A DNA stretch of 64,000 bases, taken from contig NZ_VTUZ01000020.1 in NCBI RefSeq assembly GCF_008369935.1, positions 62,001-126,000 on the forward strand. The letters run 5' to 3'. The first letter of the stretch is position 1. Every line of letters begins with the position of its first letter. A program made the translations under genes and the position numbers. Positions 1 to 8,800 of the stretch are shown here, in pieces. The DNA is from Paraburkholderia panacisoli. GTDB lineage: Bacteria; Pseudomonadota; Gammaproteobacteria; Burkholderiales; Burkholderiaceae. The notes under the pieces are model-generated. The model saw only the letters and a list, made by a program, of their open reading frames with translations. It did no database searches and had not been told where the DNA came from.

Positions 1-76
1 ATATCGATTCCTCTGAAGGACAATTTGGCTGACATTGAATGGTTCGATGTCATTGGTGCAAACTTTAGAGGTAATC

Positions 77-481
77 ATGCACAACCCTGAGCAAACCCCG
101 GGCAGACACGCCCACAGCGACCATGGCGAGCAGCCGGGCCACTCCCTGACGGGCCATGAAGGTCATGGTGGGCAGCATGCGCATCCTGAGCCGAATGGCC
201 GCCACGAGCAGCACGGCCACCACGAGCATCATGGCCATCACCACGACCACCATCCGGCGCCGCATCTCGTCACCGTCAAAATCGACAATAACCCGGTCGA
301 GATTGAGGCCGGGACGTATCTGGTCGCCGAGCTGAAGAAGAAATTGGGTGTTCCGGCCGACAAGGTCCTCGAAAAGGTCCTGGGCCCCGGTGACTTTCCG
401 CCGCTCGACGATAACTCGCACATTCACGTCATTGGCGGCGAAGAGTTTCTCAGTGCAGTCCGCACCGGGAGCTCGTCGTGA
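77..481 (+). CDS. Ubiquitin-like protein with His-rich N-terminal leader
   Basis: This 134-residue protein has two parts. Residues 1-63 are rich in His, Gly and Glu, with 21 histidines and several HH or HHH runs. Residues 64-134 form one beta-grasp-like domain (VTVKIDNNPVEIEAG through GGEEFLSAV) that resembles the bacterial multiubiquitin domain. It ends in VRTGSSS, with no terminal Gly-Gly, so it might need trimming after the Gly. ATG 77 is chosen because TAGAGGT lies just upstream; an upstream TTG at 35 in the same frame has no good ribosome site. It is the first gene of a tightly packed E2-JAB-E1 cassette, which supports a role as the conjugated modifier. The histidine leader may bind metal (inference). 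Confidence 0.75.
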   Translation: MHNPEQTPGRHAHSDHGEQPGHSLTGHEGHGGQHAHPEPNGRHEQHGHHEHHGHHHDHHPAPHLVTVKIDNNPVEIEAGTYLVAELKKKLGVPADKVLEKVLGPGDFPPLDDNSHIHVIGGEEFLSAVRTGSSS

Positions 482-834
482 TGGAGGGGATTGACGACGA
501 ACGACTGCGGCCGTTGCTGGCCGTAGTCCCTGGCGCCAAGGCTTTCATGGATGGACCAGACGTTTTCATTTATCTGCCATCACTGCGGCTCCAGGTCGGG
601 GACAAGAACTACACCCTTGATGGGCTCCTGGCGCCGAACGGAGTCGGGGGCTATGCGAGCCGTCTTTATCTGTCTCAGCGGATTGCCGAACGCGAGCAGA
701 TTGCCGGCCAGCCGGCAAACTGGACGGACCGAACAGTCGCAGGTCGCGTATGGTACGTCTGGTCCTGGCAGGGTGTTCCGCCATCGTTGCCACTACTGGA
801 CATGCTGGGTGCACACATGGTGGCGCTTAAATGA
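481..834 (+). CDS. E2-like protein of ubiquitin-like cassette, no cysteine
   Basis: This protein of about 117 residues lies between the ubiquitin-like gene and the JAB gene. Its stop overlaps the next ATG (ATGA), and its own ATG shares a base with the previous stop; a GTG at 478 in the same frame is the alternative start. The sequence suggests an E2/UBC-type fold of the prokaryotic E2 family E kind: PDVFIYLP strands near residues 27-34, GGYASRLYLSQRI near 56-68, and a WYVWSW motif with a C-terminal helix (PLLDMLGAHMVAL). The whole protein contains no cysteine, so it cannot form a thioester as ordinary E2 enzymes do. It may use another nucleophile or act as a non-catalytic adaptor. The family call rests mainly on context and partial similarity. 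Confidence 0.5.
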   Translation: MEGIDDERLRPLLAVVPGAKAFMDGPDVFIYLPSLRLQVGDKNYTLDGLLAPNGVGGYASRLYLSQRIAEREQIAGQPANWTDRTVAGRVWYVWSWQGVPPSLPLLDMLGAHMVALK

Positions 835-1463
835 CATCCATCACGATAAGTCCGTCGCTGGTCGCCGAGCTTCACCGCGACCTCGACCGCCCACATGCGT
901 TTGCCGCGGAACGGGTGGGGTTTCTCGTCTGCGAATCGACGACGGCAAACGGCACGTGGTCCATCACGGCGAAGCGGTACATCGCGATTCCGGACGATGA
1001 GTACGAGAACAATCCGAGGGTTGGGGCGTGTGTTTCTTCGAGCGCCTTTCGTCGCTTGCGCGCAGCGGCGCACATGAGCCCCGTGAGCATCTTCCACGTG
1101 CACCGGCATGACCACCACGGCACGCCCGGGTTCAGCACGGTAGATGCGCGCGAAAACGGGCGCTTCATCCCTGATTTTGTCAACGTTCGCCCTGAGCTAC
1201 CTCACGGTGCGATTGTCTTCAGCCTTGATTCCGCGAGCGCGGTTTCTCTGGTGCCGGGACAGGCGCAGCTCGCAAAGGCTGGCGTAAATCTGCAGCAACC
1301 TCTCTCGCAAACGGAGTTGCATCATGGACAACCGACACAGTCGTCAAAGCTTCCTCGGGGAAACGTCGGAAGCGACCATCAAGAAAGCGGCCGTAGCAGT
1401 CATTGGATTATGCGGTGGTGGCTCGCATGTGTCGCAGCAGTTGGCGCATATTGGCGTCGGTAA
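831..1463 (+). CDS. JAB/JAMM metallopeptidase (deubiquitinase-like)
   Basis: The protein has 210 residues as open, of which about the first 164 form the JAB/MPN domain. The metal site is visible: Glu27, then His89-Val-His91, and Ser102-Thr-Val-Asp105 inside HVHRHDHHGTPGFSTVD. This follows the E...HxH...SxxD pattern, with a slightly longer and unusually His-rich spacer. Such enzymes remove or mature ubiquitin-like proteins, and here the likely substrate is the modifier encoded first in the operon. ATG 831 overlaps the previous stop. The frame runs 140 nt past the start of the E1 gene in another phase, adding about 46 residues of basic, low-similarity sequence. The overlap is either real or reflects loss of an earlier stop. 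Confidence 0.8.
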   Translation: MTSITISPSLVAELHRDLDRPHAFAAERVGFLVCESTTANGTWSITAKRYIAIPDDEYENNPRVGACVSSSAFRRLRAAAHMSPVSIFHVHRHDHHGTPGFSTVDARENGRFIPDFVNVRPELPHGAIVFSLDSASAVSLVPGQAQLAKAGVNLQQPLSQTELHHGQPTQSSKLPRGNVGSDHQESGRSSHWIMRWWLACVAAVGAYWRR

Positions 1464-2121
1464 GCAAGTCCTGGTCGACTGTGACTTTGCGGAGGACTCC
1501 AACCGCAACCGCATGGTCGGCCTGACCTATGCCGAAGCGCAGGCAGAAGCGCGCAAGGTCGACGTCATCAGCGCACGCGTAGCAGCGGTCAGCCCTGAGA
1601 CGCAAATCGTCAAGCACGACGGCCCGTGGAACCGCGCTCTCGACGACCTGAAAAAGGTTGACTACATCTTCGGATGTGTTGACACGATGGGCGCGCGCGA
1701 CGAGCTCGAACGGTTCGCGCGTCGCTATCGCATTCCGTACATCGACGTCGGAATGGACGTCCACGGCGAAGAAGGGCGCTACTTCATCAGCGGTCAGGTC
1801 ATCGCTTCGCTCCCGGGTCAGCCGTGCATGCGTTGCATGGGGTTCATCACGGATGCTGCTCTGGCTGCAGAGAATGCGCGTTACGGCGCTGCCGGGGGCC
1901 GCCCTCAAGTCGTCTGGCCAAACGGCTTACTCGCCTCGACTGCCGTCGGAATATTCATGGCGCTGCTTACCCCGTGGAACGACACGACGCCCCCGCCGAT
2001 TTATGTCGAGTACGACGGCAACCGGTGCATGACCGCGCCGAGCCCGAAATTGCGCTACCTGTCGTCCGGGCTCTGTCGCCACATGGATGGAACCGAAGGT
2101 GCGGGCGACATCTTCTTCTAG
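1324..2121 (+). CDS. ThiF/E1-family adenylyltransferase
   Basis: This 265-residue single-domain E1-like enzyme is expected to adenylate the C terminus of the ubiquitin-like protein. The nucleotide-binding loop GLCGGGSH is at 28-35, an acidic strand with the family's N-R pattern (VDCDFAEDSNRNR) at 51-63, and GCVDTMGARDELERF near 117-131. A CMRCMG pair at 178-181, with further cysteines at about 235 and 251, suggests a zinc site. No separate cysteine or ubiquitin-fold domain is present. The start at ATG 1324 is supported by GGAG seven bases upstream, inside the JAB frame. It is the last gene of the cassette; the next gene is on the opposite strand. Confidence 0.85.
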   Translation: MDNRHSRQSFLGETSEATIKKAAVAVIGLCGGGSHVSQQLAHIGVGKQVLVDCDFAEDSNRNRMVGLTYAEAQAEARKVDVISARVAAVSPETQIVKHDGPWNRALDDLKKVDYIFGCVDTMGARDELERFARRYRIPYIDVGMDVHGEEGRYFISGQVIASLPGQPCMRCMGFITDAALAAENARYGAAGGRPQVVWPNGLLASTAVGIFMALLTPWNDTTPPPIYVEYDGNRCMTAPSPKLRYLSSGLCRHMDGTEGAGDIFF

Positions 2122-2316
2122 AGGCGATTGCATCGTGGACTTGCGCCGTTCAATTCCTGTCTCGTTCAAAGCAGCCACGATGAGGTACGTGAGGCGCGTC
2201 AGCAATCGCGCCCGCGGCGGAGCGCATGCCTGTGTTGCTCATAGGGGGGGCGCCAATTGTCGTCGACGTCGCGTGCAAGCCGCGCGTTGGCTCGATACGC
2301 GGCAACTCTCCGAGGA

Positions 2317-2406
2317 AGGCATAAATCAACGACGCCCTCGAACGCCGATTTCCGCGATGGTTCATATGTCCCATCGTCTAACCGAGGCTTGGCGTCGTTG
2401 ATGCCT
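2317..2406. repeat. Long nested inverted repeat between convergent cargo operons
   Basis: A perfect 12-bp inverted repeat, atcaacgacgcc (2325-2336) with ggcgtcgttgat (2391-2402), is extended inward by ctcg/cgag (2337-2340 with 2383-2386). Inside is a second stem, cgatgg/ccatcg (2355-2360 with 2371-2376), around the loop ttcatatgtc. Outside, aggc (2317-2320) can pair with gcct (2403-2406) across a 4-nt bulge. The element lies between the E1 gene and the helicase gene, which converge on it. Neither side has a clear T run, so it is not a textbook intrinsic terminator. It could be a structured 3' end, a small RNA or a recombination site. Confidence 0.7.
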
Positions 2407-4664
2407 CAAGCGAGCGCACGTGCCAGATTTGCGGCCAACCCCGTGTTTCTGGAGTTCGCGCGCGGAGCCGACAGTACAGCGCGGCGAGCCGCATCCTCAT
2501 CTCCTACAAGAATGACCTGACGTCGCGCTCGAGTGAGCGCGGTATAGAGAAGCGTCCTGTCGAGGAGGCGGTGTCTGGTAACTGGAATAATGATTCGCTC
2601 CCACTGCGAACCCTGCGCCTTGTGAACGGTGAGGGCGTACGCGAGTTGCAGGTCGTCGAGGAGACTTTCGAAAACCGGACGGATTTCGCCGTCATCCCAT
2701 TCAATCCATGCGATAGCATGACCAGCAAGATTGCCGTTCCGGTCAAAGACTGCGCGCGGTTCGCGTTCAACCCCCGTCAGTCGTCCGAGTGACCCGTTCT
2801 GCAATCCGGTATCCCACAGGTTCCGGGTACATACGACCGGGTCGCCCAGTCGGAGGCCAGTGTCAATTTGACATTGAAACTCTTCGCTCCGGACAATGAG
2901 CTTTTGCGCGTCTGCTGCGAGTGTCGTCTGACAGAGGGCATTTAGCGCATTGACGCCAGTGGGACCGGCTTTTCTGGGAGACAGAATCTGGCTGCAGTCG
3001 GGCGCAAGTCGGTACAGCCGCAGCACCGTTTCTGCCAAAGGGTCCTCTGCGTAGCGGCTGGCGTCCCGCAACGGCCGGTGACGAATGAATGCGACCGGCG
3101 CTGTCTCGTCTTCGGGCATCGCCGGCCAATCTCCCTCGCGTATGGCGGCAGCAGCGAAAGCGATTTCGCTACCGAACCTCTTCGCTACCTTCAGATGGAT
3201 GCGGGGAATCCGCGGTTCATCGACCACAGCGTGCAGTACCAAGCCTGGACCCACAGGCATCAGTTGCAAAGGGTCTCCGACAAGGACGAGTCGGACGTGA
3301 GATGGGAGTAACGTGCACAAGCCGTACATCGTGATGATGTCGACCATGCTCGCTTCGTCGACTACCATCACACACGGCTCTTCGAACTGCGCTGGAGAGG
3401 AGCTTTTCAGCAACGTCGCCAGCGTTCGCGAGGGCTTCCCGGTTGCCTCTTGCATGTGCTTCGCGGCGCGGCCGGACAGCGCCGCCTGGACCACAAGGAG
3501 CCCTGCGCGGTCATACATTTTGCGGAGAGCCTTCAGCACTGTGGTCTTGCCAACACCGGCTCCTCCGGTTATCACCACGAGTCGGCGGCTTGCTGCGGCC
3601 CGAATCGCGTTGCGCTGCTCGTCATTGAGTGAAATCTGCTCGGCTTCCTCGTACGATTCGACGATGTTCTCGATGTCCTTCTGGTCGAGCAAAAAGTGTC
3701 CATCAAGTTCGTCTTGTCGCAGTCTGCTGGCAAACGCGGATGCGACCGCTGTCTCCATAACGTAGGCACCGAGCGGTTGAATCAGGTCGTCCACTTGGAC
3801 GTGGCTACCGTTAACCAAACCACTATCAAGTGCTGCCGTTGCAAGTGAGCGCCACGGCGACTCGCTTTCGTCGTCAAACAGGACGGAGGAGAGGCGGGTC
3901 ATGGCCATCGCTCTGGTCGCCGCTGTGTGGCCGTCCGCGAACAGGCGGTACAGGGCTTCCTCTATCGCGCCCTGAAGGCGTCTCGGGTCGTCGTCAGCAA
4001 CATTGAATTGTCCTCGCGCGAGCTGGTCAGTTGTACTCCAACTGGCGCAGAAGCTGAGCAATCTGTACGGGTCGCTTTCGATGGCCTGCGGCGTCTGCGC
4101 GCCAAAAAACGCAAGTAGCCTCTTTCCGAGCGCCACGTCAATGCCTTGCGTGTGCAGCCAATGAAGGGTTCGCGTGTCTCCGAACTGTCGCCAGCCTGAT
4201 AGCAAGGATTCGGCGCTATCGTGAGACACGACCGTGGTGAGCGTTGACATGTCGCCTTCGTCAAGGATGCTATAAAGGCGCTCGCCAAACGTCTCCCACA
4301 ATCTTCTTGCTTTCACGACGCCGATGCCGTGAAAGGCGTCGTTCTCGGCAAAGAGTGAGACCAGGTGCTCGCCTGAAGGCAGGACGAGTTCAAGCGCCTC
4401 GGCGTTCACCTGCTGTTCCGTGACTCTATAGCCGTTGATATCCCGGACTCTAGGCTGTGCGTCTCCCAACACTCTCCACCATTGGCCAATTTCGACAGCA
4501 ACTGCGCCAAGCGCGGAGCCTGGCGCTTTGACAACGAAATGCTCCTTTGCGTCTAATACGTCACCGGTGCTGTCGATTTCTGGACCGTAGAAGATGCACC
4601 CACCGAACCCGTGCGGGTTGTCGCTGCGTATCGAAGACACGCGTATCAGATGAACTTCGCTCAT
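2406..4664 (-). CDS. RecD2-like SF1B DNA helicase
   Basis: This 752-residue protein has the layout of RecD2-type ATP-dependent 5'-3' helicases. An N-terminal region carries two helix-hairpin-helix-like stretches (GIGVVKARRLWETFGE near 113-128 and ALGKRLLAFFG near 178-188). The helicase core follows: Walker A GGAGVGKT at 367-374, Walker B VMVVDEAS near 432-439, GDPLQLMPVG near 463-472, and C-terminal motifs ALTVHKAQGSQW and LLYTALTRAR. Its ATG overlaps the stop of the upstream coiled-coil gene by 4 nt, so the two are translated together, downstream of gmtX. It is island cargo rather than the chromosomal recombination enzyme. A role in defence or in processing island DNA is inference. Confidence 0.85.
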   Translation of the reverse strand: MSEVHLIRVSSIRSDNPHGFGGCIFYGPEIDSTGDVLDAKEHFVVKAPGSALGAVAVEIGQWWRVLGDAQPRVRDINGYRVTEQQVNAEALELVLPSGEHLVSLFAENDAFHGIGVVKARRLWETFGERLYSILDEGDMSTLTTVVSHDSAESLLSGWRQFGDTRTLHWLHTQGIDVALGKRLLAFFGAQTPQAIESDPYRLLSFCASWSTTDQLARGQFNVADDDPRRLQGAIEEALYRLFADGHTAATRAMAMTRLSSVLFDDESESPWRSLATAALDSGLVNGSHVQVDDLIQPLGAYVMETAVASAFASRLRQDELDGHFLLDQKDIENIVESYEEAEQISLNDEQRNAIRAAASRRLVVITGGAGVGKTTVLKALRKMYDRAGLLVVQAALSGRAAKHMQEATGKPSRTLATLLKSSSPAQFEEPCVMVVDEASMVDIITMYGLCTLLPSHVRLVLVGDPLQLMPVGPGLVLHAVVDEPRIPRIHLKVAKRFGSEIAFAAAAIREGDWPAMPEDETAPVAFIRHRPLRDASRYAEDPLAETVLRLYRLAPDCSQILSPRKAGPTGVNALNALCQTTLAADAQKLIVRSEEFQCQIDTGLRLGDPVVCTRNLWDTGLQNGSLGRLTGVEREPRAVFDRNGNLAGHAIAWIEWDDGEIRPVFESLLDDLQLAYALTVHKAQGSQWERIIIPVTRHRLLDRTLLYTALTRARRQVILVGDEDAARRAVLSAPRANSRNTGLAANLARALA

Positions 4665-5104
4665 CGCGGCACTCTACCTGTTAGCAACAGCGCGGTGTGC
4701 AAACTCTCATACTTGGAGAGACGCTGCTTCAGCAAGTCGTTTTCAGCCTTGAGCGAAGCATTCTCGATTTCGAGTAGACGGCGGTCAGGGTCAGTGTCTG
4801 TGCTGTGGCGCTTTCGCTGCGACAACACCGGCATCTGATTGTTATCGGTGGAGTCACTGTCGACCAACGCAATCGGTGGTAGGACCCCTCGGTCTCGAAG
4901 ACCGTCCTCGAGCACCCGAAGCGCTTCCTTGACTCGGGGGTTCTGTGCTAGAACCGATTTAGCAAACTGGCACTCGCGTGCAATCTCCGTCCTCGATAGA
5001 ACACCACGTCCGACTAGCTGACGAAAGTCGGAGTCTGTCTTCGAGGCCGACCAGTTTGAGAAAATCGAAAAATTGCGGTCTGACGGGCTTTCACTGTTCG
5101 ACAT
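4661..5104 (-). CDS. Small coiled-coil protein downstream of gmtX, function unknown
   Basis: The protein has 147 residues. The N-terminal half contains a helical segment (SRTEIARECQFAKSVLAQNP, about residues 38-57) that reads like a helix-turn-helix or DNA-contacting motif. The C-terminal third is a leucine-zipper-like coiled coil (LEIENASLKAENDLLKQRL, about 111-129). It starts 35 nt after the gmtX stop and its stop overlaps the helicase start (ATGA), so it belongs to the gmt transcript. The arrangement of two tyrosine recombinases plus a small coiled-coil protein recalls TnpC of Tn554-like elements, but I do not claim homology. It could be an accessory factor of the recombinases or a partner of the helicase. 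Confidence 0.7.
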   Translation of the reverse strand: MSNSESPSDRNFSIFSNWSASKTDSDFRQLVGRGVLSRTEIARECQFAKSVLAQNPRVKEALRVLEDGLRDRGVLPPIALVDSDSTDNNQMPVLSQRKRHSTDTDPDRRLLEIENASLKAENDLLKQRLSKYESLHTALLLTGRVPR

Positions 5105-5139
5105 GTTGGTTGCTCAACTAGGATTCGCGTAGTGAACAT

Positions 5140-5805
5140 TCAGGAGTCGACCTCATCTTTTGCTACCTCATCGAGGAACTTTCGGATGGCTTCAACTTGG
5201 GATTTTTCCAACAACACACTCTTACTGATAATGGCGCGCACTCGGTCTCGGTAAAGTTGCAGCCCGCAACTGGCCAGATGAGCCTCATCTAACAGGTTAG
5301 ACATAGCAAACCGCAAGTCATTATTCGGATGGCGAGGGGCCTTGACTTGCTTGTTCGGCGTAGCAGTGAAGCCAATGCGGATAATCTCGTCGAGGCTTAC
5401 TCCAGGGATTGTTCGCAGCGCGGCTTCAATGCGGTGGCGCGCCGCGATAGCCAAATCCCGTTCCTGCTCGATGAGCGCTACATACGCGCGCAGCGTTTCG
5501 TCGGCGATGGCTGGCTTGTATTCCTTACGCGGCGATGCCCGGTCCACCGTTTGATTGGCTTGTCGGCGTAGGAGGTATCGGTACAGGACATCCCGCGAAT
5601 TGCGAATGGATTGTCCCTTCGGACCTTCCCACTGATGGTCGAGGCAGTATCGTTCAACTGTCGTCGGCGAAATCTTTAGGCCGTTCTGTTCCAGATAGTC
5701 GCATGCTCGTTTCAGGCGAGTAAGTGATTCTCTCTCTCGCGAGTTCCTGGAGGCCTCATAGAGTCGGTCGAACTCATCGTCTGGCTGTTTCGGGGCCGTC
5801 GTCAT
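5140..5805 (-). CDS. gmtX: Gamma-mobile-trio protein GmtX
   Basis: This 221-residue protein is the third gene of the mobile trio. I recognise it from its N-terminal helices, the segment ending in GPKGQSIRN (near residues 62-70) that marks the GmtX family, and its position directly after gmtZ with a 4-nt stop/start overlap. The middle region contains a helical segment (LIEQERDLAIAARHRIEAAL). No catalytic motif is visible, and its biochemical role in mobility is not known to me. Cargo genes follow it in the same direction, as is usual for these islands. Confidence 0.85.
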   Translation of the reverse strand: MTTAPKQPDDEFDRLYEASRNSRERESLTRLKRACDYLEQNGLKISPTTVERYCLDHQWEGPKGQSIRNSRDVLYRYLLRRQANQTVDRASPRKEYKPAIADETLRAYVALIEQERDLAIAARHRIEAALRTIPGVSLDEIIRIGFTATPNKQVKAPRHPNNDLRFAMSNLLDEAHLASCGLQLYRDRVRAIISKSVLLEKSQVEAIRKFLDEVAKDEVDS

Positions 5806-8800
5806 GCGAAAGCCCCCTCGCCTTGAGAGGTACCTCTATGCGCTGACCTCATTGTATTCAGGAGCTTCGCAAGCTTGGCAGACAAGAACGGCGCGTCGTC
5901 AGTGCTGGAGTTCGCTTCGTCGGCCATCATGTTGATAGCTCCGGAAAGTGCCGGATAGTCGGAGAGAGGTCGATGTCCGGTCAGAACCTCATCGAGGTCT
6001 TGCCCTTCGACCTGCCGGAGAATCATAGAAGACAGGAGATTTCCTGCTTCGTGAGCTTGCTCCTCCGTGAGTTGAAGCAAGAACGGGCGTACACCGTTCT
6101 CCATCATGAGCGTGCTGAGCACGGAGCGCTTTTCCAGTTCAGCTTCATTGTTGCGGAAGCCCGTGGTGAAGTCTGCCATCTGCGTGATGTGGTCGAGGAG
6201 CGCGAATTCGTGAGCCGACTCGAGCGTGACCTTGAGCTCAGTGGCCGTGGCCGACGTTAGGGCGGGCACCTTTTTGCCTTTGCCGACTACCTTGCTCTTC
6301 GTAGCAAGATAGTCGTTCATGAGCTCCATTGACTGCTCGGCATATCTATACCGGGCGAACCATTCATTGACATCAATGGCGAGCTCGCGGCTTAGCAGCT
6401 CGACCTTGTCATTTAAGGCCCGAGCTTCACGCTGATTTCCCTGGTCTTCTGCGTCAAGGCGTTTATCGTTCAGCTCAGCAACTTCCAATCCCTTCTTGCG
6501 GATTTTGTAGGCAAGGTTGTTGACAGCGGCGACTTGTCCATGCAGGTGGGGCGGTCCTGTAATCCAGAAGCGGCAAAGCCCGCAACGTTGGCCGCCCGGA
6601 ACCGGACCGTAACTGTCTTGTGCCTTGGAAATGAGCGGCCCTCCGTTATCGCACGAGGTGCCAGGGCAGATTCCTTCGGCATTGATGGTAAAAATCCCAG
6701 TTGCCTCCTTCAGTGCAATGAACCCAGCGCCCGCACCTGGGCCATTCTGTCCAAGCAGGTACGGAGCCAGTTCATCGAGGTTAGTCTGGAATTCGGGAGA
6801 AGCAGCGAAGTCCACATCATTTATCATCTGGTCATACGCGACTTTAAGGCGTGCGTGAAGCTTAGAAGGCGCGTATTTGATGTAGTGGATTGTCATCATC
6901 AGTGTGTGATGGCCAGCTATGAAGCGGGAAACAATTTCTAGCGGTACTCCCGCCTCTATAAGGGCTGTGATGCCACTGACGCGAAGCGTATGCAAATCGA
7001 CAAGCCATCGAACGTTGTCGCCCACCGTGCGAACAAGCTGAATCTTGCGGCCGTACTTCTTCTCGATTCGCTGCTGAGTTTCTGCCAACAAGCTGGTATA
7101 GAAAACTTTGAGTCTGTCATAGGCAAACGGCCGATTCTGGTCTGCGCTTCTCGAATCTCGAAAAAGGGGAGCGAAACTCGGAAGTTTCTGTGCAGTACGG
7201 GTCAATTCCTTTGTGTCATGCCTGTACTCGGTGTACGGAACCAGTTTCTGCATTGGCGGTAGGTACCGACGCTGCCAACTCCTCTGCATAATGAGAAGTT
7301 CCTGGAACTGTGAAGACACATACGGATATGGATAGCCAATTTCCTTGCTGTTGAATCGCGCCGTTTTGTTTGTGTTGACCCACATTGAAAGCCACGGTTC
7401 CTGTCCCGCAGAGTCCGAAGTGAGCCGCAACGCGCCTTCCTTTCGTCCTTTTATGGCGAGCTTGGACGGATTGTTCACGAGTGCGTGCTTGGTTTCATCG
7501 TAGACTTTCTCGTCGAATTCCCCTGAATCGAGCCATCGCATCTGATGACTTCGAAGCGGAGTTTCCAACAGCCCATACATGCAAACTGTCATGCCGGGGT
7601 CCCACACGGTCACTGACTTCCCCGTCGTATTATCCATCACTGGAACATGTTGATGACCTATAGACTTAGAGAATTTGAAATCGTCTTCAAGGAGAATCTC
7701 CTTCATGGTGTTGATGATGTAATTGTCGAGCCGAGGCCGATGTGTGCCGCTGGGCCTGGTGCGGTAGCCAAAGTTGTCGCTGCGATGGATGGGATTCGTG
7801 AAGCTTTGAGCTGCTTTGTGCCCTTGGAGGAGAAGCTGGTCTTTCACGAAGTCGAAGAAATCGAGGCATTTCCCCAACACATCATTCTTGCGCTTAGGGT
7901 CATCGCTCGGAAACCTGTCGGCGAGATATTTGAGGTATGTCAGACGTTCAGGGTCCGTTGGGCTCAGAACAGCCTCTCGCGTCATTTCCCATGGAGTGCC
8001 TGGCGGGTCTTGTATAAGGCATAGAAAATCGGCAAGGATGTTCAGTTTCCCCGCCGGAGCTTCTATCCGCACGGCTCCAGATTCTACGAGGTACCCGCGG
8101 AAGGAATCAGCCCACACCTTCAAATCAGGTCTAAGTGTGGACAGCCATTTGAAGTCGCCAGAAGTACGCTGCTCAGCCGTTCCTCGTTTCTGATGTGGGG
8201 GTCTTGAAATAACAATTGGGTGCTGGGGATTTTCCCTGTTGTAGCATTGCCGAAGCCATACCATGCCGGTTCTTACCGAACCACGCATTGCACTCCATTT
8301 GTCGGAATTTTTCTCTTTTGGGAACTGTTCTTCTATCTGGCTCACGAACACTTCCTCGAATGAATTTATCAACTCTGGCGAAAGGTCCTGGCCATTTTGG
8401 AAGTTCGACGATGCGAATGCATTACAAGCGCAACTGTAGGAAGGGGGGGCACTGAGACTCATACTCTTTGACACTACCGAAGACAGCAAATCGGCCTTAG
8501 ACGAGTAGATAGGATTGAAGAATGGGTCGTATTTGATTGACCTCCAATGCCGCATGTTTGTCGGATACAGCAGGAGGCCTTTTGACCAAAGCAGTGTCAG
8601 GAACTCAGCGTAGCGCGTTGGGCAATACTGCGGTTGCTCACCGAGGCGAAGATGAGAGAAAAGTTTGGCAACGAAGGATTCCGACGTACGTTCCTCAGAA
8701 AGCATCAGGGCAAAGTCTGGTCCGACCGCCGCTTGCGAGCGATATAAAACGTGCCTTAGTTCATTTAGGCTGTTCGGTCTGATTGATTCAAGGAGTGCTT

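Noticed and set aside
35..76. Upstream TTG start for the ubiquitin-like gene
   Set aside because: It adds 14 residues with no ribosome site, whereas ATG 77 has TAGAGGT at normal spacing.
2317..2406. Inverted repeat resembling an integron attC site
   Set aside because: Size and folding are similar, but the end boxes (ATCAAC and GTTGATG) miss the RYYYAAC/GTTRRRY consensus at two positions, and no integron integrase or cassette array is present.
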